DNA of 64,000 nt from RUG12783 sp946409545 (GTDB lineage Bacteria; Bacillota_I; Bacilli_A; RF39; UBA660). Below the pieces are notes generated by a model. The model had not been told where the DNA came from. It made no database searches and worked only from the letters and a program-made list of their open reading frames with translations. Position numbers and translations under genes: made by a program. The DNA is taken from NCBI GenBank assembly GCA_946409545.1, contig CAMJWT010000004.1, forward strand, positions 1 through 64,000, given 5' to 3'. Of the stretch, positions 8,740 to 17,221 are shown one piece after another. The stretch's first letter is position 1. The number at the start of each line of letters is the position of its first letter.

Positions 8740-10911
8740 TTAACTATCTTCTTTCTTTTCTTCTTTATCTACATATAATAATTCTAAATCTACTTCTAAA
8801 TCCTTATTATCATTTAAAGAAGTTCCTTCTGGAATACTCTGTTTAATAACATAACCATTACCATTAATCTTGCAATTTAATTTTAATAAATCGCATAAAG
8901 ATTTAACTTCATTTTTACTATAACCTGTTAAATCAATCATTTTATAATTAGTATCATTTGTTAAGAAGAAGACTTTTGTTTCACTAACAAGTTTACTATT
9001 AATTGGATATTGATTAATTATTTTGTTACCATTTCCAAAGAATAAATAAAGATTCTTTTTATCTTTTAATTCATTTTTCACAGTTTCAACATCATAATTA
9101 ATATAGTTACCAACATAATCTAATTCATTAGATGAATTATTATTACTTTCATTATAAATATTATAATATTTTGATGTATTAATAACAATTTCTTTAACAG
9201 CTTTGGCAAGTGGATCAGCTTTAGCTGAACGTTTTACAACGCCATAAATAATAATTTGGGGATCATCCTTTGGATACATAATAGCAATACTACGATTATA
9301 GGCATCTTCACCTTTTTCATAACCTTTACCATTTTCTGTTGGTATTTGGGCAGTACCGGTTTTACCAATAATGTCATAACCTTCAATAGCATACGCATGA
9401 CCTGCTCCATCTTTATCATTGACATTATGCCACATTAGATTTTTCATATAATCAACAGTTTTTTTAGATGCTACTGTTCCAAGTGATTCTCTATTGTTTT
9501 CAAAAACAACTTTTCCTTTTTCATCAACAACTTTAGATACAATATATGGCTTTAATAATTCACCATTATTAGCGATTGAAGTTAGGGCTTTAATATGTTG
9601 AAGAGGGGTTGTTGTAATACCTTGTCCAAATGATGCATTAAAGATTTCCGTTTCATATTTAAAATCAATTTTACCACCTTGTTCTAATGAATAATCAGTT
9701 CCATTAATATCACTTTCAAAAACACCTGTTTTATCACCAAAACCAAGTTTAATAAAATATTTTTTTAAAGTTTTAGCATCCATATATTTATCCATAATAT
9801 TAACAACTGCAATATTACTTGAATAAATATAACCTTTATCAAAAGTAATCCATCCCCAACCAACATTATTCCAGTCTTTAATTACTGTTTTATCTTTCGT
9901 TGTAAATGTACCTGATTTATATGTATCATTTCCTTTATAAACACCTGCTTCAAGAGCTGCCATATAAGTATATGTTTTCATAACACTACCTGGTTCATAA
10001 GGAACACTTGAATTACTATCTAAATAATTTTTAATATCTCTTTTATTAGGATCAAAACTAGGAAGTGTTGAATAACCTAAAATCTTTCCATCTTTAGCAC
10101 TAGCTACTACAATAGACATACTCTCATATTTATATTTACTTGTCTTTTTAATAGCTTCATCAACAAAGAATTGAACATTATTATCAATTGTTAAATGAAT
10201 ATCATTTCCATTAACAGCATCTTTCGTGATACTATTAGTTCCCGCAATTTTATAACCAGTTCGATCTTTTTGATAAATCGTATAACCATCTTCTCCTGTT
10301 AATAATTTATCAAAATATTTTTCAACACCTAATTCACCTTTATACTTACCATCATCATTTGCCTTAGCATAACCTACTAAATATGATGCAAAATTACCAT
10401 AAGGATAATATCTTTTATTAGAACTTATAAAATCAATACCAGGTAATTTTAAGGCATCTATTTTATCTTTAACAATTTGATTTAGTCCTCTTCCTTTAGC
10501 TCCAAACTCTGTTTGATAAACTCCTTCTTTTGATAAATATTTAAGAATTGTTTCATAATCAAGATCAATAACTGTTGCTAATTCTTTAGCAGTATATTCT
10601 TTATCTTCAACATGTTGTAAAGTTTTAGAATTTTCTGATCTTTTAGGATCAAGATATGCTATTAAAGTATAACTTGAAACATCTTGAGCTAAAATATTAC
10701 CATTACCATCATATATTGTTCCACGAGAAGCACTGAGAATAGTCTCTTTAGTTGTTCTCGTTTTAGCAAACTTTTGAATATCAATATCATCAATTTTTTT
10801 ACTTAAAGACAAAAAACCAATACGAGCTGATAATATAACAAAAATAATTATGGCTGCAATAATAGGAAATTTACCAATTTTATTATTGATAATTAAACTT
10901 GTTTTTCTCAT
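8740..10911 (-). CDS. Class B penicillin-binding protein with C-terminal PASTA domain (FtsI/PBP2B/SpoVD type)
   Basis: A membrane-anchored D,D-transpeptidase that cross-links peptidoglycan with an SEDS glycosyltransferase partner. It has one N-terminal membrane helix (near residues 15-35), a PBP dimerisation region (about 50-250) and a transpeptidase domain with all three catalytic motifs: SVMK (near 309), SSN (near 366) and KTG (KTGTAQ, near 518). One PASTA domain lies near 640-715 (MIDLTGYSKNEVKSLCDLL), followed by a short acidic tail. PASTA-bearing class B PBPs in Firmicutes serve division (PBP2B/2x) or, in spore formers, the spore cortex (SpoVD). No mraW/ftsL/mraY cluster is alongside, so which one cannot be settled. 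The start has a perfect AGGAGG. Confidence 0.93.
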   Translation of the reverse strand: MRKTSLIINNKIGKFPIIAAIIIFVILSARIGFLSLSKKIDDIDIQKFAKTRTTKETILSASRGTIYDGNGNILAQDVSSYTLIAYLDPKRSENSKTLQHVEDKEYTAKELATVIDLDYETILKYLSKEGVYQTEFGAKGRGLNQIVKDKIDALKLPGIDFISSNKRYYPYGNFASYLVGYAKANDDGKYKGELGVEKYFDKLLTGEDGYTIYQKDRTGYKIAGTNSITKDAVNGNDIHLTIDNNVQFFVDEAIKKTSKYKYESMSIVVASAKDGKILGYSTLPSFDPNKRDIKNYLDSNSSVPYEPGSVMKTYTYMAALEAGVYKGNDTYKSGTFTTKDKTVIKDWNNVGWGWITFDKGYIYSSNIAVVNIMDKYMDAKTLKKYFIKLGFGDKTGVFESDINGTDYSLEQGGKIDFKYETEIFNASFGQGITTTPLQHIKALTSIANNGELLKPYIVSKVVDEKGKVVFENNRESLGTVASKKTVDYMKNLMWHNVNDKDGAGHAYAIEGYDIIGKTGTAQIPTENGKGYEKGEDAYNRSIAIMYPKDDPQIIIYGVVKRSAKADPLAKAVKEIVINTSKYYNIYNESNNNSSNELDYVGNYINYDVETVKNELKDKKNLYLFFGNGNKIINQYPINSKLVSETKVFFLTNDTNYKMIDLTGYSKNEVKSLCDLLKLNCKINGNGYVIKQSIPEGTSLNDNKDLEVDLELLYVDKEEKKEDS

Positions 10912-10984
10912 TACTCCTCCTATTATTTAATTATATCAATAATTACTTTGTTATTAAAGATTTTTAGTTGACATCAATGTAAAC

Positions 10985-11011
10985 AAAAAGAGATGTATTA
11001 CATCTCTTTTA
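10985..11011 (-). terminator. Terminator of the MucBP surface protein gene
   Basis: AAAAGAGATG / CATCTCTTTT stem, loop TATTA, with a T-run on the minus strand. The TAA stop of the gene overlaps the stem. Confidence 0.85.
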
Positions 11012-13309
11012 ACTATTAATTTTTGCTTTATATTCAATAATAAATATTAAACCAAAAGATAATAAAACAGTTATTAATAATAAATATCTAGTATTTAAAC
11101 CTGTTATTGGGGTTGGTTGATCTTTCTCTGCGAATTCAACTTGTACTTTAATATCATTTCTAACATCAATGAAATTATCTAATACCATACCATCAGAATT
11201 AGTAACTTCATAATTCTCACCATTGATAATAATTGAAACTATTTTATATCCTTCATGTGGTTTAATTACAATATTATCTTTTGTAGAATCATCACCGTGA
11301 TAAATATCTTCTTCACCAGTAATACTTCCAACACCACCAATAACTTCAACAGAAAGATTATGTTTTATTTTTTCATATTCATAAATCAATTCTTTAACTT
11401 CATCTTCATAGATACCTGATTCCTTACCAGGTTTTGTAACAACTCTATATCCTTCTTTTTCTTTTTCTTGTGTTCTATATGAATCACCATATGAACCTAT
11501 TTGAACTTCATCATCAAATAAAGATTCCGTTGTTCCTTTTAAATAATGATGAACAATAATTTTACATTTATCAATATTATAATAATATGTTACTTCGACA
11601 AGATTACTATTAATGGTTCCAGATGGATTACCTTCTACTCTAGAAAAAGAATATCCTTTTTGAACTTTATCTGATACATTAGTTTCATATGATTCTCCGT
11701 ATGAATAACTAAATTCTTCATCAGTAGCATCAGGAACATTAGTAGTTGTTCCTTCAATGTAATGATGAACAATAAGAATAGATTTAGCAGGTGATTCGAT
11801 TTCATCATCATCTGTTAAAGTAACTTTATTCTCATCATTATTTATTGATCCAAAAGTAATACTTGCTTCATCAAACAAATGATATTTATTATCTTCTATT
11901 GTTTCAATTATTGAACTTTTAACTGTACTATTATATGTTAAAACAACTGGACTAGAACAATTAATTTGTGGTAAATCACTAGATCTAATTATAACTTGAT
12001 GAGTTGATTCATTATATGTTGCTGGTATAGAAACACCATTATAAGTAGCTTCTATATCACGAATATCATCTAAATGATTATCAACATTTACTTTAATTTC
12101 ATTATCATACGCAATATGACATACACCATCATCAAGATTATTAGTAACTGTTGTTGTCGTTAAAATAGTTGATCCAACAGTAAAATCATCTCTTGGAGAC
12201 ATTTCGGTCTCAATATTTAAATCAGGGATTACAACTTCTTGTCTTAATCCTAATAATGAAATGTTAATAATATTAGTTCCAACTTTCTTGAAATGATAAC
12301 CAATAACAGCCTTTCCATTTAATAAAGAACTATTTTTAGAAAAAGTTTCATCAAAGATATCTAGTTCTCCACCAGGTAAATTATGACTTCTTCTTGTATT
12401 AAATATTCCATTAGCAAAATCGGTTTGACTTCTACCAGCAAAATGTCCATCACCACGATCATATATTTGGATTAATTCATCATCTTCATTAATAATATAT
12501 GCTTCATCTTGTGTAGTTTGCCAACTATTTTCCACATAATTAGGTATTCCTGCGATACCAGCTCCTGTAATTACTCCTACTAATTGGAAATCATTTTTTA
12601 ACTCATATCTTGAATTAAGATATACTGTAGAAGTACCACCATTTTGAATAGATTCATTTACTTCAATAAGTTTAATATAACTTTCTTTATAACTTTCATG
12701 TTCAGCAACACATGTAATAGACCACGCTGTTTGAGCAACAACTGGTGAATCAAGATAAGATACGAAATACCATCCCTTAGTAGCATTTTCAAAATAACTA
12801 GTTAAATCAATAACATCAACCCAATTAGAAACGGTTGAATTAATAATAAAATAATCTCCATTTGGACGAATTATCAATATTCTTCCAGAATATGGTTTTG
12901 TTAATGAAGTAACATCAGAAGCAACTATCGAAAAGATAGCCTTTTTAATATTACCTTCAAAATCTAAATAACTACCACTCATATTTGATATTTCAGTAAT
13001 TCCATCAGTATTTAATCTTTCTAAAACATCATTCCAATCATATGAAATATCATCTACATCTTCTGGAGTTGAATAAATCATACTATGATCTCCTGCACCA
13101 AGATATGTAGCTCTTTTTGCATTATTATTACCTGCAATAACAAATTTATAGTTTCCAACACCTTCAAAAATAATATTTTGAGTATCTCCTAAAGATACTT
13201 CTTCACGATAATTAGTGCTACTTCCACTAAAATCTTTTATTAAAAAAGATAGACTAACTACTAGTAAAAATGATAAAGCACAAACTAAAATACCATAATT
13301 CTTTTTCAT
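11009..13309 (-). CDS. Large surface protein with MucBP repeats and a probable non-canonical sortase signal
   Basis: A 766-aa secreted wall or membrane protein. The signal peptide is MKKNYG followed by a hydrophobic stretch to about residue 25. The first ~500 residues are beta-rich with no family I recognise. Two MucBP-type repeats follow, both opening with IVHHY (ILIVHHYIEGTT near 515 and KIIVHHYLKGTT near 590), then a short repeat-like module (HNLSVEVIGGVGSITGEE, near 660). The C-terminus has TPITG, a hydrophobic segment (LLLITVLLSFGLIFII) and a short basic tail, the layout of a sortase substrate but with Thr in place of Leu in LPxTG. A likely role is host mucus or glycan adhesion, inferred from MucBP. 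AGGAG precedes the ATG. Confidence 0.8.
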   Translation of the reverse strand: MKKNYGILVCALSFLLVVSLSFLIKDFSGSSTNYREEVSLGDTQNIIFEGVGNYKFVIAGNNNAKRATYLGAGDHSMIYSTPEDVDDISYDWNDVLERLNTDGITEISNMSGSYLDFEGNIKKAIFSIVASDVTSLTKPYSGRILIIRPNGDYFIINSTVSNWVDVIDLTSYFENATKGWYFVSYLDSPVVAQTAWSITCVAEHESYKESYIKLIEVNESIQNGGTSTVYLNSRYELKNDFQLVGVITGAGIAGIPNYVENSWQTTQDEAYIINEDDELIQIYDRGDGHFAGRSQTDFANGIFNTRRSHNLPGGELDIFDETFSKNSSLLNGKAVIGYHFKKVGTNIINISLLGLRQEVVIPDLNIETEMSPRDDFTVGSTILTTTTVTNNLDDGVCHIAYDNEIKVNVDNHLDDIRDIEATYNGVSIPATYNESTHQVIIRSSDLPQINCSSPVVLTYNSTVKSSIIETIEDNKYHLFDEASITFGSINNDENKVTLTDDDEIESPAKSILIVHHYIEGTTTNVPDATDEEFSYSYGESYETNVSDKVQKGYSFSRVEGNPSGTINSNLVEVTYYYNIDKCKIIVHHYLKGTTESLFDDEVQIGSYGDSYRTQEKEKEGYRVVTKPGKESGIYEDEVKELIYEYEKIKHNLSVEVIGGVGSITGEEDIYHGDDSTKDNIVIKPHEGYKIVSIIINGENYEVTNSDGMVLDNFIDVRNDIKVQVEFAEKDQPTPITGLNTRYLLLITVLLSFGLIFIIEYKAKINS

Positions 13310-13334
13310 AGCAAAACTCCTATTATCTAATTTA

Positions 13335-13364
13335 ATTTTATCACTTTTAATTAAAGTAAATCAA
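13335..13364 (-). promoter_or_regulatory. Promoter of the MucBP surface protein gene
   Basis: Minus strand TTGATT (13359-13364), 18-bp spacer, TAAAAT (13335-13340), located 26 nt ahead of the ATG. Confidence 0.5.
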
Positions 13365-13376
13365 TTAATTAGCAAA

Positions 13377-13402
13377 TAAAAAAAAACTCTTTACAGAGTT
13401 TA
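13377..13402 (-). terminator. Terminator of the 194-aa unknown gene
   Basis: AAACTCT / AGAGTTT stem with a 4-nt loop and a long T-run on the minus strand. It overlaps the stop codon of the gene. Confidence 0.75.
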
Positions 13403-13984
13403 ATTTTTCATCTTTTTCTTAGGAATAAAATCCATTTCATCAAATGGTAATGTATCTTGAGCAGTAACATTTGGAATAGCACTATCAATAATATCATTGA
13501 TATCCATTACATTTGGTTCATTAGATTTTTCGATGTAAGAAAGATTATTATTCATAATATTTTTCTCAAAACTATTTCTTACTTTATCAACATTAGCTTG
13601 TCTTATTAACCATTTTTCACGATTTCTTTTTAAATCACGTAAATAATCGTTATTAATTTCAGCTTCACTGCCTTTAAATTCTTCATGTCTTCTTTCTATG
13701 TTACTTACATCTCTTTTTAATTTACGCATATTACTTTTTGAAAAACCAATATAATATACTGGTAAATAACTATATTCATATAATAATTCAGGTAAATTCT
13801 TTAATTCAATTGGTTGCTCTTTTTCAATAACAAGTCCTTGTTCACGTCTTGCATATACAATTCTTGGTACTAAAAATCCACCTTTATTAACTAAAAGCAA
13901 ACAACTATCTTCTTTTAAAATAATATCTACATCAATAGATGTTACAATATCATCCATTCTTGTAAAATAGCGAAATTTTTGCAT
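13400..13984 (-). CDS. Hypothetical cytosolic protein, 194 aa
   Basis: I do not recognise this family. The N-terminal half (1-90) looks like a small alpha/beta or beta-barrel domain (DIILKEDSCLLLVNKGGFLVPRI). The middle (about 95-150) is highly charged and helical, probably coiled coil. The tail is low complexity and ends in KKKMKN. There is no signal peptide or membrane segment. A GGGGG ribosome binding site precedes the ATG, and a TATAAT with an upstream TG (near 14015-14020, minus strand) suggests its own promoter, so it is probably not strictly co-transcribed with the upstream gene. It is one of a run of unknown, AT-rich, minus-strand genes (13.4-16.2 kb). I infer no function. Confidence 0.7.
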   Translation of the reverse strand: MQKFRYFTRMDDIVTSIDVDIILKEDSCLLLVNKGGFLVPRIVYARREQGLVIEKEQPIELKNLPELLYEYSYLPVYYIGFSKSNMRKLKRDVSNIERRHEEFKGSEAEINNDYLRDLKRNREKWLIRQANVDKVRNSFEKNIMNNNLSYIEKSNEPNVMDINDIIDSAIPNVTAQDTLPFDEMDFIPKKKMKN

Positions 13985-14048
13985 ATATCCCCCTTAACAA
14001 GTAACGCTCTATATTATATCACAAAACATCTAAAAATTAAAGCATTTT

Positions 14049-14612
14049 TTATTTATGATATGTTTTCTGATTTAAATAATCCATTATTTCCGTAATAATT
14101 GTTTCTTTATCAATACCTTCATTAACCATTAAATCAATATTATACTTAATACTATTAAGAGCTACTTCATGACTACTTAATTCATGTCTATCTAAAGAAC
14201 TTATATCACTTCGTTCAAAAGAACTATTTAGTTCATTAAATCTTTTATCATTATTAATACCATTTTCTTTTTTAATCTTCTTTATAACATCATAAATACT
14301 ACGATTATTTTGATATCTAAATGGTACTTGATACACTAGTATATTCTCACCATAATAATTAATAATAGTCGCAATAGAAATAATTCTTTTATCATTTTTA
14401 ATAACATAAAAGATATTATTTAGTCTTAATAATTCTTGAAGATTATCATAATCATTCTTCTCTATTTCATACAAAAATTCCATTGTTGGCATAAACTTAT
14501 GAGGACTTGAACGAAAATAATTAATATAACTCTCTTTTTCGTTATCAGTCATCACCCATGAAGATAAAACATCATCTATATTAACATTATCCGTTATAAA
14601 ATAACTTACCAT
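14049..14612 (-). CDS. Hypothetical protein, 187 aa
   Basis: Unrecognised. It reads as a soluble, charged protein without a signal peptide. Residues 50-105 have a strand-rich look (FYVIKNDKRIISIATIINYY); the C-terminal 60 residues are helical (SSHEVALNSIKYNIDLMVNE). It lies 8 nt downstream of the 255-aa gene and has GAGGTAG as ribosome binding site, so it is very probably the last gene of the transcription unit that starts at 16181. No catalytic motif was seen. Confidence 0.65.
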   Translation of the reverse strand: MVSYFITDNVNIDDVLSSWVMTDNEKESYINYFRSSPHKFMPTMEFLYEIEKNDYDNLQELLRLNNIFYVIKNDKRIISIATIINYYGENILVYQVPFRYQNNRSIYDVIKKIKKENGINNDKRFNELNSSFERSDISSLDRHELSSHEVALNSIKYNIDLMVNEGIDKETIITEIMDYLNQKTYHK

Positions 14613-14620
14613 AACTACCT

Positions 14621-15388
14621 CTATTTCATAATTCTAACTTTATTATTGGTATTAAATATATAATCAACAAACATAAGCATCGATCTACCATTTTTGATTC
14701 CTGATAAATTAATACGTTCGATATAAAGAGTTATATTATCTTTTATATCATTTAAAAACGCTATAACTCTTTCAGGATCATCATTAAATAGATTATTCAT
14801 AATAAAATAATAATAAGCTACATTTAAAAAAGCATCTAATCCAATAGAATCATAATTATTATATTTTTGATAATCATTAAAGATGGTATCAAATAAACCT
14901 ATTATTGTTTTATAATCTTCTGGAACAGTATCGTTTTCAAGAAGAAAAATTAAATCACGATGGCGAATACCCTCTATTACATATTGATCATCTTCAATAT
15001 AATTTATTAAAAAATCTTCATGGTTACAAACACATTCAAGAAAGTCATAAAGTTCTTTTAAAATAGCATATTCTCTACGAAATCCCATGTTACTATACAT
15101 ATTACTATTATCAAGAAGTAATACATAATCTAAATACATTAATAAATTCTTCTTTTGCATTTCGATTATTTTCATAAAGATTTTAAAATAGTATCGATCT
15201 TCCATACCAAAATTTCTTTTTGGTGTATTAAAAAAAGAAAAACGATTAGAATCAAAATCAATATATTGATTTAAATAAAAATCTAATAGATGTTTATAAA
15301 CTTTTACAGCATTTTCGTACTCTTCTTTGGTGATTGATACTTTGTTTTTAATTAATTTTTGATATAATTGTTCTTCATCACTATTCAT
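14621..15388 (-). CDS. Hypothetical protein, 255 aa, tandem paralog of the next gene
   Basis: An all-helical-looking soluble protein with no family I recognise. It is clearly related to the adjacent 260-aa protein along its whole length: shared blocks include YKxxLDFY near residue 30, YFxIFxKIxEMxxKxLLxYLDYxLLLD near 85-110, a central VCNxxDFxxxYI block, AYYYFxxNxxF near 190, FLNDIxDNxxxYIxxIN near 210, and the C-terminal LxFVDYxFxxxNKVxIxK. There is no signal peptide. It lies 10 nt after its paralog with TAGGTG as ribosome binding site. The repeated pattern suggests a helical scaffold or binding fold rather than an enzyme; that is inference. Confidence 0.7.
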   Translation of the reverse strand: MNSDEEQLYQKLIKNKVSITKEEYENAVKVYKHLLDFYLNQYIDFDSNRFSFFNTPKRNFGMEDRYYFKIFMKIIEMQKKNLLMYLDYVLLLDNSNMYSNMGFRREYAILKELYDFLECVCNHEDFLINYIEDDQYVIEGIRHRDLIFLLENDTVPEDYKTIIGLFDTIFNDYQKYNNYDSIGLDAFLNVAYYYFIMNNLFNDDPERVIAFLNDIKDNITLYIERINLSGIKNGRSMLMFVDYIFNTNNKVRIMK

Positions 15389-15398
15389 AAGGCACCTA

Positions 15399-16181
15399 CT
15401 ATTTTTTTATCATTACTTTGTTTCTATTTTTAAATAAATAATCAACTAAAGTTAAACAGTTTTCATATTTTTCAGAATCTAAACCAAACATATTAATTTT
15501 ATCAATATAATATCCCATATTATCATTAATATCATTTAGAAAGGACATAACTTCATCCATGTTATTACTAAAAAAATCATTTTTTAAGAAATAATAATAT
15601 GAACAATTTACAATATGATCTAGTCCTATATCATAATCAAATTCATCAAAATTAAGTTCATAAAAACCTTCATTATAGAATTTACGAAATATTTCACTAT
15701 ATAACTTAATCATTTGTTTATAATTATCAGGAATTATTTCATCATCAATAATATTATCCAAATAATTATCAGTAACATTTTCGATAAAGCATTCATCTCG
15801 ATTAATTGAATACATTATAAAATCATCAGCATTACATACTTTTTCTAAATATTGTAGTAAATCAATTGATTGTCTTAATTCCGTTTCAAAAAGACTCGGA
15901 TTGCAATCTAATAATAAGGCATAATCTAAATATTTTAATAAACCTTTTCTTTTCATTTCCAAGATTTTACTAAAAATATTAAAAAAGTATTTATCCATTA
16001 TTGTATACAATTTTATAGGTGTATACAAAAAGCCAAAAGAATCTGAACGTTCTTTACGATCTTCAAAATAAAAATCTAATACTCTTTTATATATATTTAT
16101 TGTTTCACATAATTCTTGAAGAGAAACATCAATACCATTCTTTTTTAATCTCTTTAAGATAATTCTATCTGATAATTTCAT
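15399..16181 (-). CDS. Hypothetical protein, 260 aa, tandem paralog
   Basis: First gene of the three-gene unit 16181-14049. It has the same architecture as the 255-aa neighbour: an N-terminal helix pair, YFFNIFSKILEMKRKGLLKY (near 65-85), the DYALLLD block, a central VCNADDFIMYSI segment, CSYYYFLKNDFFSNN and the C-terminal TLVDYLFKNRNKVMIKK. Identity to its neighbour is moderate, so the duplication is old. A minus-strand extended -10 (TGTTATAAT, around 16219-16227) follows the terminator of the upstream operon, so the unit has its own promoter. I find no annotated family, catalytic motif or membrane segment. Confidence 0.7.
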   Translation of the reverse strand: MKLSDRIILKRLKKNGIDVSLQELCETINIYKRVLDFYFEDRKERSDSFGFLYTPIKLYTIMDKYFFNIFSKILEMKRKGLLKYLDYALLLDCNPSLFETELRQSIDLLQYLEKVCNADDFIMYSINRDECFIENVTDNYLDNIIDDEIIPDNYKQMIKLYSEIFRKFYNEGFYELNFDEFDYDIGLDHIVNCSYYYFLKNDFFSNNMDEVMSFLNDINDNMGYYIDKINMFGLDSEKYENCLTLVDYLFKNRNKVMIKK

Positions 16182-16242
16182 AATGCACCATATATCTAAA
16201 AATAAGACAAGGTTTATTATAACATTATTTTTTAATAAAAAA

Positions 16243-16272
16243 GAAAAAAGTTAAGAAAATCTTAACTTTTTT
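16243..16272 (-). terminator. Terminator of the AAA+/VWA-like operon
   Basis: AAAAAGTTAAG / CTTAACTTTTT stem with an A-rich loop and T-run on the minus strand. It ends the operon that starts at 20621 and overlaps the stop codon of the 316-aa gene. Confidence 0.85.
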
Positions 16273-17221
16273 ACTTAATTAATCTTTTTACTTTTTGTTT
16301 AAACTCATCAGTTATTTCTGCTACATTAAATTTACTATTTAAATCTAAGGCTTTAAGACAAGCTTGGAAATCTCTTTCTAAGTCTTCACCCTTGATATTA
16401 AGTTCTTCAGGTGTTCCAAAGTAAAGATCATCTTTTCCAATATTTAAAACTTTTTTAGTAAACTTTTCTCCACATGTATGACCATAACCATCACTCCAAC
16501 TATTAGTAACAGCTGAAGCTTCTAATATACGGAATAATATTCTTCTTAAGAATTCAACATGACAGTTTGTTTTATATAAAGTTTGTAGATTAGTTCTTTC
16601 ACCAAATCTTTTTACATTAACAACAATATATAATAATTCATCATATTTATCTGATAATTCAAATGTTGATAAATTAACATTATAACCATTTTTCTCTAAA
16701 GCATTTATAACGCTTACCAAGATAATAGCTTTATTTAATACTTGTTGTTTACTTGTATACCATGGATATGATAACGTTGAATGAATATTAATAAATTTTG
16801 GTTTTTTAACTCTTTCATATGATTCATAACAAAGTGGTGATCCTGTTGAATAAGCAGGAACATTTAAATGTCCACCTGCAAGGGTTCTTCGAAGTTCATA
16901 TTCATGTTTATAGCCAGATTTAATAGTTGCGATTTCTCTTACTAAAGTTAGGAAATCATCATAACCTTCTTCTGAGAAATCAATCAAATCTTCAACAGCT
17001 TCTTCATAAGGAATACCAGCAAAACTATATGTTCCTTCAACACTTGATAACTCACTAAAAACTCCAGTATTAATAGCATGTTTACTTTTTAAGAATTCAT
17101 ATATTTCATATAAATTATCAAATTTGATAAAGAATTGTGTATATTCATCTCTTCCAACAGTTATGATTTCAGGTTTGTAGAAATTATCAGGATGAGTCTC
17201 ATAATTTCGATTTAGTCCCAT
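16271..17221 (-). CDS. VWA-like protein resembling phage DUF7192, partner of the adjacent AAA+ ATPase
   Basis: A 316-aa cytosolic protein. The core LNVPAYSTGSPLCYE (near 130) followed by a VWA-like strand-helix pattern (PKFINIHSTLSYPW..., AIILVSVINALEKNGYNV near 155-200) matches what I recall of DUF7192. That family is encoded in many phages beside CobS-like ATPases and is thought to be a degenerate von Willebrand A fold. The classical metal site DxSxS is not intact: the equivalent segment reads HSTLS. The C-terminal part contains SDGYGHTCGEKF (near 255) and a helical tail. Its ATG overlaps the AAA+ stop codon (TAATG) with GGGAGAAG upstream, so translation is coupled. By analogy with MoxR/VWA pairs, the likely role is as co-factor of the AAA+ ring; the substrate is unknown. 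Confidence 0.65.
   Translation of the reverse strand: MGLNRNYETHPDNFYKPEIITVGRDEYTQFFIKFDNLYEIYEFLKSKHAINTGVFSELSSVEGTYSFAGIPYEEAVEDLIDFSEEGYDDFLTLVREIATIKSGYKHEYELRRTLAGGHLNVPAYSTGSPLCYESYERVKKPKFINIHSTLSYPWYTSKQQVLNKAIILVSVINALEKNGYNVNLSTFELSDKYDELLYIVVNVKRFGERTNLQTLYKTNCHVEFLRRILFRILEASAVTNSWSDGYGHTCGEKFTKKVLNIGKDDLYFGTPEELNIKGEDLERDFQACLKALDLNSKFNVAEITDEFKQKVKRLIK

Noticed and set aside
15350..15420. Frameshifted single gene instead of the two paralogs
   Set aside because: Each paralog has its own ribosome binding site, start and full-length match to the other, so they are two intact genes.
13400..16181. Idea that the unknown genes are missing type VII components (EsaA/EssB/WXG100)
   Set aside because: None has the required membrane segments or a WXG motif, and they are 7 kb and several terminators away from essC.
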